The translations under genes were made by a program, and so were the position numbers. Below the pieces are notes generated by a model. It was not told the DNA's origin, searched no databases, and saw only the letters and a list, made by a program, of their open reading frames with translations. From Lepas anatifera (taxonomy: Eukaryota > Arthropoda > Thecostraca > Lepadidae): 64,000 nt of DNA. This document shows, in pieces, positions 11,175 to 24,778 of the stretch (its first letter is position 1; every line of letters starts with the position of its first letter). The stretch spans positions 2,200,501 through 2,264,500 of the forward strand of contig JAOTON010000385.1 in the NCBI GenBank assembly GCA_034440635.1, read 5' to 3'.

Positions 11175-11800
11175 TTGTCATAAATTCTGACACTTGCACG
11201 ATGAAAATTTCGTAAAGACAAAGCAATATGATTGCCAGCAACCGATTACAAAAGCAATCGCTATGTTTGCGGCGTTGAACATAAGGCTGTACTACCGCAG
11301 TGGTCAAAAACCGTCTACATACCTACCTTAGGTGCTAAATATTTGGAACCTATAGCAAAAACGCACTCTTTATTTTTTCTATGGAAATAAATTGTATGAA
11401 GAAAAATTTATGAGGTGTCTAAAGGGGCAATTTCAACTGCGAAGAGGTCAAGCTAGGTAAAAAAAGAAAAGGTCAAACCAATTAAAAGTAATTTTGTTCA
11501 AATTTTGACATTTTTTTTTAAAAATAAGGTATAATTCAAGACAAGATCAATGATATACAAAACTTGTTAATCAGGCTATGTGTTCTTGAGTTATGAAGCA
11601 TCAAAGATGAGTCTACAAGGTGACCTCCCGAAAATGCCTCGGGCTATAACTCGGTCACCGTTAGTCGGAGGGGGCTAGGATTCACACATGCGTGTTGTTG
11701 GCCCAAAAATACCCCGGAGACAAAGTTTCAGATTTTTTCAAGACATGGTGGTGTCAAATTGAAATATTTTTTTGTCGTTTTGTCCTGGAATGCCCCAGCT

Positions 11801-12330
11801 GTCTCCGACGGCCACTGCTGGGTAGAATTATGTGAGTTAGATGTATTGCCAACGTACATTAATATTTTCCAAACTAATCTTTAGCTTGGCTTCCCGGAAG
11901 GATCGGCTAAATGGACAGCGGTGCTCCCCAGCTCTCTTTAACCGCTGGAGAATAGCTACCCGGTAGAAACAGGCGAGGCACAGCTCCCCCATCAGACCCA
12001 CCCAGCACTCTCATTGCTGTAGATTGGTTAGTTCCTGGGTTTGGGGAGAGGGGGGGCTTTGGCATGGGCACCGAAAGCGGGGGGACGGGGGACGCGTCCC
12101 CCCTGTTGGCCAACCAGGGGGGACGTCCTCCCAAAAATTTTTGGGTCAATGGTCATTAATGCTGTCAGTTACCGAATATGCTCAAAATTCGCCTCGCCCG
12201 GTCAGCACCAGCCCGGGTCTGTCCCCCCCCCTGCGAAAATTCCGTGGCGGCGCCCCTGGGCTTTGGTATGATATATTTGGAACTGTAAACATGCTGCTGG
12301 TTCCATAAATCAAATAAGGAAAAATCATTG
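11801..12330. mobile_element. GC-rich palindromic MITE-like region
   Basis: Contains the perfect palindrome GGGGGACGCGTCCCCC at 12087-12102, and an end near 12230-12255 whose inverse reads CAGGGGCGCCGCCACGG, a typical hAT-type terminus. The other end was not delimited and no target duplication was found. The short open frames here are not convincing. Confidence 0.35.
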
Positions 12331-12607
12331 TCTAAAAGAGCTAATTAAACCAGTCAACTCTGGTCGCTCTGTCTCCACTGTTGAAGGGTGGGAGAATAAT
12401 GATGTGTGGGGCATTCAGCTCTGCCTCGCTCTGGCCAAATAGCTTTCACGGCAGCATGGCCGCAGTCTCCAGCAAATTGATGCCTACACCAGCCGTTATT
12501 TCTGCCATCCGGATCGTTCAATGGTCATTTATTATTATCAGCAAAAGCTATCGCAAAGTTATGTTTTCTCGACAAAGCCAGCCGGATTTGTTGCTTTTCC
12601 ACTGCCG

Positions 12608-13195
12608 GTGCCTGCGTGGTCGCTCTCCCAGTGTCTGTGGATGCGTGGTCGCTTTCCCAGTGTCTGTTGATGCGTGGTTGTTCTCCCAGTGTCTGAGGAT
12701 GCGTGTTTTTCAGTGTTTGTGGATGCGTGTTGTTCTCCTAGTGTTTGTGGATGCGTGGTTGTTTCTGTGTGTCGCTCTCCCAGTGTCTGATGATGCGTGA
12801 TCGCTTTCCCAGTGTCTGTGGATGCGTGGTCGCTCTCCCAGTGTCTGATAATGCGTGGTTGTTCTCCCAGTGTCTGTGGATGCGTGGTTGTTCTCCTAGT
12901 GTTTGTGGATGCGTGGTTGTTCTCCTAGTGTCTGTGGATGCGTGGTTGTTCTCCCAGTGTCTGTGGATGCATGGTCGCTCCCCAGTGTCTGTGGAGGGTG
13001 GTCACTCTCCCACTGTCTGTAGATGCATGGTTGCTCTCCCAGTGTCTGCGGATGCGTGATCGCTTTCCCAGAGTCTGCGGATGCGTGGTTGCTCTCCCAG
13101 TGTCTGCGGATGCGTGGTCGCTATGCCTATGGATGCGTGGTCGCTGTCCCAGTGTCTGTGGATGTGTGGTCGCTGTCCCAGTGTCTGTGGATGCG
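12608..13195 (+). repeat. Minisatellite, 29-bp unit, about 20 copies
   Basis: The unit is GATGCGTGGTCGCTCTCC followed by CAGTGTCTGTG. Copies vary (GTTGTTCTCC, GTCGCTTTCC) and some are shortened. Diverged units continue to about 13380. Open frames of 100-190 codons here follow the repeat (recurring SQCLWMRG, VCGCVV) in all three frames and are not considered genes. Confidence 0.9.
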
Positions 13196-13807
13196 TTCTT
13201 CAGTATTATCGTCTGTGTTTGTGCTTTTATGTTGTCTGTCCGATTATTTCTTCCTGTATGCGTCTTCCCGTGTTATTGTCGCTGTCCGTGTCTTATGCTG
13301 TTGTTCCGTATCTGGTCCTTCTTGGATGGTCGCGTCCCAGTGTCGTGGATGTGTGGTCGCTGTCCCAGTGTCGGCGTGTGTGTGACCGGCCGCTACATGA
13401 CCTCATGCCTGCAAACGTTCACCGTTTTACGTACCGAGCTCGCCATTTCACGGACGTGCAACTCACAACGCTTATTGTCCGACCTGCAAACGCTGGCATA
13501 TCTCAACTGACCTAGCGCTGTGCTGCTCTGATTTCAACGGAGCCGCTCACTGAGGCCTTAAGAACATCACGTAGGCCAGTTGTGAAAGCTGCAAGTAGAT
13601 TGTCCGAAACATGTCGTTCTTGATGAAATGAGAGTATAAAACCGAAATTAATTTAGGATTGGTTTCCATAACTTGCATTATATCTTTCGGACATTGTAAA
13701 CGTCTTTCAGAGGGCTCCTGGTTGGACAGGTTAAATGATTGAGCCGAATGAACCATTAATGAAGAGCAACAAGGCAGATTTCCACCCATCTCCCATTAGC
13801 CCTCGGC
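13196..13807. other. Degenerate repeat tail and unique DNA
   Basis: Scattered units of the preceding minisatellite to about 13380, then unassigned sequence. Confidence 0.5.
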
Positions 13808-14033
13808 GTCCCCTGAAATGGTCACGGTGCCCTCCTTAAAGGTCGATGAAGCCCCCAGAAATTACACTTTCCGCCTCCCCTCGCCAGCATCGGCGCCCCC
13901 CCTCCACCCCTCCGGTAGGATTCGCCGCCCACCTGACACGTTTTGCCGTCCAAAAGTGGCGCCCTCTTGATCCGGATGGCGCCCCCCTCTCCGACTATGC
14001 GCCGCTCCTCCCCGCGATCGGTAATCCCAGTGC
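13808..14033 (-). mobile_element. GC-rich MITE fragment, family C copy 1
   Basis: Inverted relative to the copy at 25388-25650. It shares CCTGAAATGGTCACGG, CAAAAGTGGCGCCC and GATCGGTAATCC blocks, but lacks the GGATCCACC terminus and so appears truncated. A third copy is at 53421-53681. Confidence 0.6.
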
Positions 14034-17000
14034 CTTTCAAGTGGCTTAGATATTTGGCGACAGTACTGTGCGAATCCCTGATCTGATTGTAAAAAGTTGC
14101 GTCAGAACGAAATTCAAATAAGCAATTGAGTAGGCAGAACATACTTTACCCTGAAAAAATACGGTCAAAATGAAATATGGAAATGGATAAAGGGAGTCCC
14201 TCGCATCCCTTGAGGTCCTAAACTAGGCCCCCAGCGGCTTTCAGACATCCCCCTCCCGTTTTTACCGTATCTCGGCTATGTCTTTGATTTAGGGTGCCTT
14301 TTTTACTTTTAGGGCTGTTTGCGCGCCCCTGACCTGGTGGTGTTCCGGTGTCCTCATTTTTCCAGTCAGTAACCAGGTGAATGTTTCAGTGCTCCACCAG
14401 CCCCAGTTGCCACCGTGCCGACCAGTCTATGTACGATACATGCGAGCTATGCCCTCCATGGCTTGAACGTCGCCAAACCGGACGGTGCCCCCCCTCCCCC
14501 AACCACACACCAGACAGCCCCTCCCCGGCCCCCTGCACACAAGTCCTAGGAGTGCAGGTGGCACTGCGGCATTACTTTAGTATGCCAATAAGCGACATTG
14601 CCGGCTGGCGTCCGCTGCAGTGGCAGTGATAAGTGTTGCAGGGTTAGCGCGGTGGCGGATTGCCCACTGTGCAGCGCACGCGGCGGCCCAGAATTGGCAA
14701 CAGTTGTGTCAGTGAGAAATGGTACCCACCGCGGCCGCGGAGACGTGAGACGACACTGAGAACGCCGAGCCGGTAGCTGGGACGGAGCGGCGATGTGCTG
14801 GCTGGTTGGACAAATTTCCTTCAGAGGCAGGATCGCGTCAAGCATGCATCAGCGTCGGCTGCCTGGACTGTGAAAGAGCAGAAGACACAAGGCGATTTGT
14901 TTGGCATTCTGCCGCTGCCGGTGACACCGACACGGGGTGGCACACAGCAGCTGACGAGGTACGTGAGCTGAATTTTAATATGGGCTTGGGCGATTATGAT
15001 GGCGCCCGCAGTGGAACGGTCTTGATAACAAACTCTGTATTTTAAGGGTGGTATTAAGAATCGGCCCGCCCTGACTAAAGCCGTCGTTATAAACCGGCGA
15101 AGACAGCAGAGCACGGCGGGATTTAAACTGATCTTCTCTCATCTTCGCTTTTTTTGTATTTTTCTGGTGCAGACCAGGGTGAACACAAACAAGTCCCCAG
15201 CATCCCCATCCCCCACCCCTGATCTTGTCCTCATTGCAGGCTAATCCGAGTTTTATGGTGTATATAAACCGCAGGCTGGTCATTTGAGAGCTACGATTAT
15301 ATATTATACAGGCTTCTACTCTTTACTGGTTTGCTTTCATATATATGCACATGTCCTCGGTATGGGAAAACAGGTAAGACTTTGTAGAACGGGAAACGTC
15401 AAAATAAATTCATGCCATTTGTGATGTGCTTTGGCAGCTCCTTCAGATTTTGTTTCTTTTATAAACAGCTCATGCAAAATTAAATCACCCTGTCCAATTC
15501 ACGATGACAACGTCAAAATTTACCGCCAAATCACTACTCAATCTGACGAGCTACTGTTGGAGTAGGAGCTTAATCGTCGGTAAATGTGGCTCATTAGATG
15601 GCGCAATTCAACTAAATGCAAAAAGCTCACGATGGCTGCTGCCATGGCTGATGCCAAAAAGCTCACGATGCCCACCTGTTCAGATACAATCTAACGCCGC
15701 CTGTGTGTTTCTTAAATGTGCAAATCCCTGACATTGACACTATTCTGGAAATCAAACTGAATTCCTGGGTCGACAGTCGTTCAGCATTATCGATCAGGGG
15801 AAATTGGTACTAGCTCTATTGATTCGAACGTTTGGGGCAGCTTAAAGCGAGTGCTCCACCCGTATGGTGGTTTTGAACTGATATGAAATTTGTGTAGTGT
15901 AGCGAGAGACCAGTATTGGCATATTTATTATCGCCCAAAATTTTATGTGTACACCCCCGCACTTTGAAGTTCCAAAAGGGCCTTAAGGTTTTAATTAAAG
16001 CCATACATAATCAGCGTTCCATCTAGTTGCAGAAATTGGTGCAGAAAGTGGTCTAAATTCCTACTGGGTCACTGTCACGTATGGCACGTGATAGATGTTA
16101 ACAACGGCATCCTGTCATAACGTTGACGTGCTGCGAACGGAACCCTAGCGGCCAGCCTCGTAATTCCACGCGATACTCTGGTCAGCCTCAAGCGAGCCGC
16201 ATTCTGTTTTGATAACACTTCAAGTATAAGAAAAATGTTATATTTTTGTTGTGGGTGCTTGAACGTGGAAACAAAATGTATTTTATTGATTTACAGGCTT
16301 ACGTCGTCCATAGATAGTTCATAAAGCTTAAATTAGTTGCACACGGCACAGTACGCCAATATAAGATGTTTACTGGTCAGCAACAGCGTTATCTGGTCAG
16401 TCGCTATCAATGTCCACAGTGCGTATAGACTGAGTGCAGCACTAACCTATCATGTGGCCTACCTAAATGACATGACTGCGATGGTGTCAGTGCGCAAAAA
16501 CGTATTAGAATGATTAAAAAAGATGATAACTAGTCAAATTGATTAAAATGATCATAACCAATTCATAATTGTGATATTTTCAAGACGTCAATGAATGGGG
16601 ATTTGACGAAAACCTGAAATCGAATTATATTTGCTTGTTTGAACCGGCTGATACAAACACTTCCATTAGAACCGAAAATCTCACTCTGTCATGATTCGCT
16701 TTTGAGCTAAAGGTTTCATCCAGTTTTTTTCGGGCCTCCTGCATTACTTTGCACCGATCCTTTATCCCCACATCTTACGGCTAACTCCTTCCACTTGATG
16801 GTGTTAGCTTCCTCTCTTCCGTAGACTGCGGCACTGCCCTTTCTTGAGGAGTATATTTTCAAGATAAAAATAATTATCAGCTATTCTTGACAAACCCCGC
16901 TCATGTGCCACCCTGACCGACTCACATGCCTCTCCTCCTCCCTGTGCCCCGCGCTCGTCTCAGCACTGTCTGAGTTTACTTTCTCTTGAGGTTACTGGGA

Positions 17001-20000
17001 GGGGTGCATTGATGCCTGTGTCAGATAAACACATATTTTCTTGAAGGCTATCTTAGTGCTTTTATGAAATACGTGCTCTAGTATGTTTTCTCATTTCAGT
17101 TTTAATCCAAGGTTATTTTTAGGCGTGTTTTATCATTTCTTTTAGTCTTATCACGCTTGCGAGGTTGATCCTGACATCCGCGTTCCACAAACCGAGTTAG
17201 TTCATCAGTGGAGCCCAGTCCTAGGTGATTCATTACTTGCAAACAATTTGCATATTTGTCGTTTCATAAAAAGTCACCATTGTATTTTTATGGCAAGCTA
17301 TCAACCAAAATCTGCAGATCGCCTTTGGCAGCCATCGGTTTCTTGATGTGGCCATGTTTTATTTAATTATATGGCCAACTTGCTAAGGGTTGTCAAATTT
17401 TCAAGCGAAGAGTATGGACATAAAACATGTTGCTTATGAATATGCGAGTAATTATTGAAATATTTTGTACTGTTCTAACCAGTTTGATTAATAGCCTGCA
17501 ATCTCCGGACGGCCATTTCGACGGGTTTCAAAAGCAGCCGATACATGACCTTCCTGATGTTTGGCAGGGGATTAGTTCGAATCAGGAGTTGCAATCACGT
17601 TCTGTTTCCTTACCTTTATTTCATTTTACTGCAGCCAAATCAAGGCAGAGGTAATTTCATTCAGTAGAATCCGTTTGTTTGGAATTCGAAGAACGGAATA
17701 AGTCACGGCAAAATTCCAGCATCAATATGCCAGACAAGGAGCGGTTTAAGTAGCAAAACGTTACTGGGCCTAATTAAGGGATTTATGCTGCATTCCAATT
17801 CGCAGTGGTCAATATTAGACGCTGTGCGCTGTTTAACTGGGTAATGGGCTCATTACTGAGCACTTGTACAGAGTCTGCCAAAGTATTGTCACGTATGACT
17901 CAATTTTTTATATGAGTGGTCCTGCTCGACTGTCACGTCAATGAAATTCTGATGAATCACTTTCGGATAGGTCTCGTGCTAGAACAAAACACACTATTGT
18001 AGTTATGACATGATTGAAAACATATATTTAGATATCAAATATTTGACACCTTGCGATATGCCTTGAATCTCTTATTAGGTGAGCCATTTTTTCGATCCGA
18101 TGTGTCTCTTAAGACTTTGGCAACATTTTACCATTTTGCTTTCATTAGTTGAGTCTGGTCAGAAATTCTAATCCAGAATATTCATTTTTGCTTAGGGCTG
18201 TTTCCAACAGGCACACGTGCCCAACTACAGAAGTTATGGCATGGCTGTAGGAATTTAAGGCACCTCTACACTACGCCATATGGTACAGGGATGGCAGTAT
18301 CTCGCCGCGTGATCAAGCCCACGTTAATCCATACAATCCTAATCTGGAATCTATCAACGAAGCCGTTCTCCCGCCTGGTTCCGTGGCTGTTGCAAAGTAA
18401 TTCATTTCTTTAAAGAAAAAAGAAATGTCGCCATATTTATTGTACCTTACCATGAACATGACAGAACGTGTAATAAAGGAGAAAATAAAAATATAGAGAT
18501 GAGAAAGCTATACAGAAGTACAAAGCCGCTTAACAAGTTAGATACCTTAGCTTCATGCATGGGACATAAATCTGGATGCAATTTGCGGAACAGAGTAAAG
18601 GGAAAGGACAGGGAAAAACAATTTCCTAACCTTATCCGGCACGTTATGGTAGGATTCTTTTGCGTAAGTTCATGGTAAAAATGGGTTGGGACAGGAATTC
18701 GATTTTGGATGGGTTATTGTAGCCGTGACGCTTTTTATTGCATGCCACCACAAAAAACAAGTCACGGACTGTTGCCACCCAGCGGCCTTAAAATACCAGA
18801 GCAGTCTGAATGTCTGGTACATTCCAATCCGCCGGACAGCCACTGAACAATCTGGTTCAGGCCTAGACGATAATCTCCTATCGTAGTGCCCTCGTTTTCC
18901 TTCAAGTAATGCATTTTCCACCGCAAAAATCGCAGACATTTCGGAGATACTGAATGACAGCGTAATAGCTAAACTAGCAAACATTGTTACTTGTCTAGCT
19001 GGTCAGCACAATGAGCCGAGTGGCGCCGTCGCCGGTACACGCACGGATGCCGCGTGCGCCGCACGCGCACCGCCCCGTCGCTCGCGACGGCGGTGGTCGT
19101 CGCTGCCGACGCGGGTGATTTGTCACCGTGGAGCGATGGCACCCCCGCCGACGAGGGAGAGCGGCAAACAACTGCGCGGTGCTTTGTGCTTCTGCGCAAG
19201 ACTCGATGACCAAGTGCTCAATCAACGGTGGTTCCGTCTCGTGGATTCATTCTTGACCGTGTTGCACGAAACTGATCGTTACTCAAAGATTCATTTCGTG
19301 TTGGCCTGCTGCATATTGTGATTTGCAGAAATAATTTACATAATAATCAGTTAAATGACCGAGCTTGGTGAATGGTCGACCTAGATGTAGATCTCCTGAA
19401 AATCTTTTATAAAGCGTGCAGTACTGTGGGGAATTTCCGCCGTGTACGAAACTGCTGACAAGCTACGTCTATCAACGTCATTCGCTCAGTTGGTAATGCA
19501 AATCATTCACCTACCCGGCCCCACTGTCTGGTGATATATGGTAGCTTACAAGGTGGTTCTCGAGGTACATTTACAAACTGCTAATCCGGATTTACAACAT
19601 TGTCTTGAGCTTCTTGTTCCGTGGAAATTCTATCGCTGCTGTTTGGTTTTTTTCTCGAGCAACAGCACCTTATCATGATCCTGTTCTTCGTAACCAACGG
19701 AAGCTTCAACAGGCAACTCAACCACCTCACGAAAAAATCCATCCACTAGTATTGTGAACATGGCTCAATGCCGCTGCAAAAGCTAGAGGACAAGACAATG
19801 TGCAAATGTTCCTAGAGCGTATTTGAGGCGGTGCTACTCCGAAAGTTTATCTGCTACAATGACGCTGTTCTCGGGTCGAGTTGTCATGGAGGCATCATCG
19901 TGGGATTGAGATGTTGCCGGGCCAACGGCACCTTGCTGCACAGGTCGACCCTGTCCAAAACCAACACCGCTGTGCTCTCCGTCAGTGACAAGCAATCAAA

Positions 20001-21701
20001 AACATGTCACGGCGCCGACGCCCGATCAGGGAGTGACGCCAGTGCCTGCCTCAGGTGAAGACCGCTGCCTGCCGCAGGTGAAGACTGCTGCTCGACACCG
20101 CTGGCAGACTCTGAACTGCTGATGTATCGCTTCATTTGTCTCAAGACGCTGCCGCTCTCCTGCATGGATGTTCCACTTTGATCTGGATAGATACAAATGC
20201 ATATTTATTGGAGTAGGTTCCATGCAAATACGCATAAAAACGAATTACGTAATAAAAAGGAATAAAGGGGGCTAAAATTTGACCGACACACACTTCTAAG
20301 AGAAATAATGACTCTTATGACGGAGTTATCTCTGATCCGACCGACCCATTTGATTGCCGTTTGCCGTTCCAGATTGGCGTAACTTTATAAAAAGTTTTTG
20401 ATACTATGCGGAGGCGAAGACTGGAGCCTCCGTTCCACACCGGCGCGTAAACGTAACAATGCTCGCGATTCTGACAGAAATGCAAAATAGATGTCTTCCC
20501 ACGCTACAGAGTAAGCTTGATCTATTTCCCCCATGGACGTAATCTATACCTCTCGTCCCACTCTAGAGCGAATGCCCATACATTATTGTTTCTGGTCAGC
20601 ACCTGGACGGTAATTAAACCTGGCGGGGGGGGGTGCGGTGTTTGAGCATGCCGCAACAACCCCGGCAGTAGGGACTCAGACAATATTCAAGGAACCACAT
20701 AGCTCCTTGAATAGTCAGGCGAAACACATTCTGAATACAAAGGAGTTGTGTAGTCGGCTCCGAAGCGTGTCTTTGCATCTTCGCTGTCGTTGAATTATCC
20801 AACGCCACGCCTTTTGGAAGATATGCGTTTTGTTTAGTACCTGTCTGCTTAAGGGATACCATCCGGCTCGGCTTGCTAGCAGTAGCTCAGCGTGTGTTGG
20901 CTCAAGACAAATGATTGATCGTGACATACAGATGCTGGAGCATGGTTGAATTTCCAATGAAGTCCTAGTAAACGTAGCTAACTGCTACTGTCGGAAATCG
21001 AAGAGCAAACGTGTTGCAAGACGGTATCCGCCCGAGGCTGTGCTGTTTTGTTTGCTTTTTTTACCTCTTGCTCCGTGAAATCCCTCCCTCAGCAGCGGCC
21101 CTGACCGGCTTTACGCGGACCACTCGGTCAAAAATAAACACCTCGGCCGTGAACGAACATACCTTCCTACTCTCGCCTTTGGTCTGGTCTCTCGCCCGCC
21201 ATAACGTGCATTGATACCGTTTCTTTACTTTGACGAAACCCCATAAATCCGATTGGAGTTTTGATTGCGTAATTGCGCAGGATTGAGAGAGTTTCTATCC
21301 CTCGATAATGATGTTGGTCTCTAAGATGCGTCAGGTAACCAGTTATGACTAAGTTCAAAAATTGATAAAAGACTGATATCACGCCTCGATGCCTGCTGTG
21401 AGCGACGTTAGAAACACCCATGAGCCCAGCAGCTCTTTGCCCAAATACTGCAGCCACTGTCCGGAACAGCGGAAGAGCGTTCGTCTTTGTCAATAAGTTG
21501 CCACCTCCACGGACGTCGAACGAATGGAAGCGGCCAGCGCCGGACCTCGGCCGTTGATTGTCTGCCGAATGGCAGCTGTTGGTCAGAATCTCTTCTGCCT
21601 GTTGCGGCAGTTGGCGGCGAAGTTAATCCGATTTTCTTGTCGGTCAGGGTGTTTCGAAAACTGGATATTGACAACCGTTGATTTGATTCGGTTAGCTGCA
21701 G
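14034..21701. other. Mostly unique DNA, no gene recognised
   Basis: No exon, RNA gene or repeat could be supported. GC-rich, CpG-containing patches lie at about 14640-14790 and 19020-19180. These might be promoters or first exons, but I see no coding sequence of a known family beside them. The rest is moderately AT-rich. Confidence 0.45.
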
Positions 21702-21705
21702 CAGA

Positions 21706-21781
<76 letters not shown>

Positions 21782-21782
21782 G
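21702..21782 (+). repeat. (GA)n microsatellite
   Basis: Nearly pure GA dinucleotide run of about 80 bp with one interruption (GAAGAG) near 21762. Confidence 0.97.
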
Positions 21783-22371
21783 ACGTGGAGGATAAGACTC
21801 AGGATGGATAGAGCGTATGGTGGTTTTATTACCTATAAGAACCCGCTACCAATCATTTCAGCTATTTTTCGATTTCACTCAATAACCATCTCCCAGTGCA
21901 ATACGGCTAAGCAGAACTTCTGACGAACTGCACTGATGCGGAATATTTGGACCAGCATCTCAAGTGATGGAAGTGCGTTCGACATGATGTGACGTTTCAG
22001 AGTTGACTGGGCCTCCGTCGGGGCGAGTTCCAGACTACGGCGCTGGCTACTAAGTGACGGATGTTGATGTGGGATTTTGGAGGGGGGGAGTAAAGCCTTA
22101 ACAAGGGTCGGTACACACCACAAGAGGGGGGAGGGCGCCTTTTGTGCATTCAGAGGAGCGCCATTCCGATGGCAATTGTGGCGTTTCTCAAGACGTGGGC
22201 GTTTTAAAGGTCTTGGCAGGAAACACTTGAGTAAATTTAGCCATAGGTCACCACTGCCTGAGGAGGGGTGACCAAATAGTTGAACGGAGGCCTGCGGCTG
22301 GCAGTGGATGCGTAGAAGCAACGAAAAACACCGGAAATAGGGCACCTCTATCAAGTCAACTAAAGTGAGTT

Positions 22372-23191
22372 TTAACCCTTCACCGCCGGGGTGTCCGATC
22401 CAATCCCTCCTCGGCTTTTCACAAGGAATTCCGGGCTGACTTAGACGAGAGATATATCGCTCTGCGTGGTGATCAATTCGAAAACTTATCATAGGCAGTT
22501 GACATCGGGTCAGGTCAATGAATTACGACGTTATTGCTAAGCCTATGCAAGGCGATTCTGTTGTTCTAAAGTGAGACTGACAAAACCAGGATGTAACTTG
22601 GCTCCCAGAAAAGCTAGGTCAAGTTTCTAAACATGATTAGGAAGCTCGTGAAAATGAAATATGTTATTTTGTCATTCATTTTGAGGCCAGGAATAGAATA
22701 AGGTTACTACATGTCACCAAAGTCACCGACGTCAAAAATGTTTGTGTTTGTAACTTCTAAACAGGACAAGATACAGCAATAAATTTGGTATCATAGTGAC
22801 GAGTATGATACAGGAATTTGAATAAAATGCAACATGACCCTGAGCGATCATTACTTGACCTTCACCTATGGTCAAAATCAAGTGAAGATCACGTGTTGTT
22901 CCTTTGGTCAAGACAAACACATCGATGCCTCCGGATTTTCTAGCTCTATGCCCTCCCAAGTTATAAAAAATATCCATAAATGAGCCTATATTTGACCCAT
23001 TTTGGCACATTCGGACGTCACAGGTCAACAGATATAGTTCGAACTCGGCTTCAGTGTAGGTTATAGTAAAGCACTTCCAGCACCCTTCCGGTTTATTCCG
23101 TATCACTTCCGGTTCTCAAAACCGTGAGGGGTCCGATCGGACCCCCAGCCGGGCGCGTGTGCAAAAATAGCCCAGGCGGTGCCGGGGTAAG
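22372..23191. mobile_element. Degenerate TTAA-type element
   Basis: The left end has TTAA (22372-22375) then CCCTTCACCGCCGGGG. The right end, read inward, is TTACCCCGGCACCGCC, with the junction decayed to a TAA remnant. A GGGGTCCGATCGGACCCC palindrome lies near 23128-23145, and a partial counterpart (GTCCGATC) near the left end. GGTCA motifs occur inside (about 22509-22519 and 23022). It is an older, eroded relative of the 2325-3351 family. Confidence 0.5.
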
Positions 23192-24689
23192 ATAAAGGTG
23201 CCGCACAGTTCTCACATTTGAAGGGAATTCAGCACCCGATGTGCACAGGGGGAGGCCTTACGAAGCTGAGGTGGGGGGGGGGACGACCAATCCTTTCACT
23301 CTTCCCCCTTTTGATCCGTCCCTGTGGCGCCACAGTTGAGCCCAGTGATCTCGGAGTCGACGTGGGCCTCGGCTTTATCACCGGCGGTCACCGCCGCCGA
23401 CCCGTTGCCTCAGGGGATGGCCGTTCCAGCTTCACCGGAATTGGTCGACCAGCTGCACCGCGGCGCCGGCTCAGTCATGCGCTGCTCCTCCTGATAGTGC
23501 TAAATGCAATCAATTACACCAATCCAAGAAGTTTTACCAAGCCGCGTGTTAGTTCGACTGGAAATAACACGCAGCCGGTGAAAACTTCTTGCATTAGTTT
23601 ATTCTTAGTAGGTCACAAGTAGTGGGTCGAGGTAATGCTTTTCAGTTCGGCCAAAGTTTGCTCGGCGTTCGTTCAGCCACAAAGCGGCTGCTCTAAGGAG
23701 GTGATCCGCCGAGCTGAGGTCGCACTGTGCAACCGGCACGTGCCATTGTCCGGTGAAGCCGACAGCTGGATGGCGTCGCACCAGACCCGTCACCGTTACG
23801 GTCATAACACCCAGGTGGTCGTGCACCGTGAAGGCACAGCTGAAAAGTCTGCGCTGACCAGGGCATGCAGTCTTGTGGTACGCTTGTACACCCTGATACG
23901 TTCGTGTGGGAGAGGGTGCGACTTCTTGGAGTGACAGTCACGGGCGACCTCGGTGACAGGTGACAGGTGGGTCACCTCGGTGGTGTATCGATTTGTGGTA
24001 TCGGGTCCTCCCCGTCACCCCTTGCCTCTGAGTACACAGTCAGGTCTAGCCATCAGCTGACGTGCAGAAGTCGATCCAAGCACAAGCTCGTGAGTCGGTG
24101 ATGTGCTATCAGAAGAGAGGTGAAGATCCGGGAGAGCTGGGGAGACAGGTCGCCACCCGGGCCGTTCCGGAGATGACCCACCTTAGTGAGACCCTAGCCG
24201 GGGAACGCTGCCACCCAGCCTGCAGTGGGCTGTCGGAACTGGCCAGATCCTGCCCAGAGCTCTCAGCAGATCCCACTCTGTCGACGTGCAGGATCTGCGG
24301 AATGTAATCTAGTGTGATATACTGCTCTGTATTATATTTGATGTTACAGCGTCATTCAGGGATACAGTCCGGGTATTGTTAAGCCCGAGGCCAAAGAAAG
24401 CGCACAGAAGAGACTTCCAAACCCATTCACACAATACCCTAAGCCCGGACCTGTCTAGCTCCAATCAAGATGAGCAATCCGCCGTTCAATTAGAGGTAAA
24501 TCGACGGTCTGCCGCATTAACCTTGCACCCTAATGCCTATTTATGCCGTGCAGTCGATTCCTTTTCTTTAGCTCCCAGGTTATTTTGGAGCCCTCACTCT
24601 CAGTTTTTTAGGTGGGCGTCGATGCACTAATTGCTAGGATAATACATCATTACCAATTATTGCCTTATTAGAGTTTTTTGTCGAATATT
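23192..24689. other. Intergenic, GC-rich patch
   Basis: GC-rich near 23320-23480 and 23690-23960. Open frames occur on both strands without recognisable domains or conserved splice structure. Confidence 0.4.
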
Positions 24690-24778
24690 TTTTTCTTGCC
24701 CAGGGAATCAGCCGGGTCTTGAACTCGGGTCGACCGCGTGGAAAGCAAACACGCTAACCACTACGCAACCACACCCTC
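24690..24778 (-). repeat. tRNA-like Pol III module (SINE head)
   Basis: On the minus strand, a box-A-like TTGCGTAGTGGTTAGC and a box-B-like GAGTTCAAGACCCGG are spaced as in a tRNA. The anticodon-like loop is CTTTCCAC (a TCC, Gly-like reading). The T-stem pairs except for one mismatch, but the acceptor strands do not pair, so this is a tRNA-derived SINE head or pseudo-tRNA, not a working tRNA. Confidence 0.6.

Larger units (their letters stand above)
8962..11800. repeat. Large inverted repeat (arms about 750 bp)
   Basis: The left arm (8962-9715) and right arm (11047-11800) are inverted copies with clear but imperfect similarity. Both begin with AGCTGGGGCATTCCAGGACA when read inward. Shared landmarks include CACCTTGTAGACTCATC..., TTACCTAGCTTGACC and ACAGGTAGTAAAAAA. 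The loop of about 1.3 kb is unique. The whole could fold on itself. No coding sequence was recognised inside. Confidence 0.85.

Noticed and set aside
12612..13195. CRISPR-like array
   Set aside because: Units are directly adjacent with no unique spacers, and the DNA is eukaryotic; it is a minisatellite. The same applies to the arrays at 5450, 32285 and 44318.
12381..13515. Overlapping plus-strand frames of 100-190 codons rich in Cys, Val and Trp
   Set aside because: They follow the 29-bp minisatellite in all three frames; no signal of selection on one frame.
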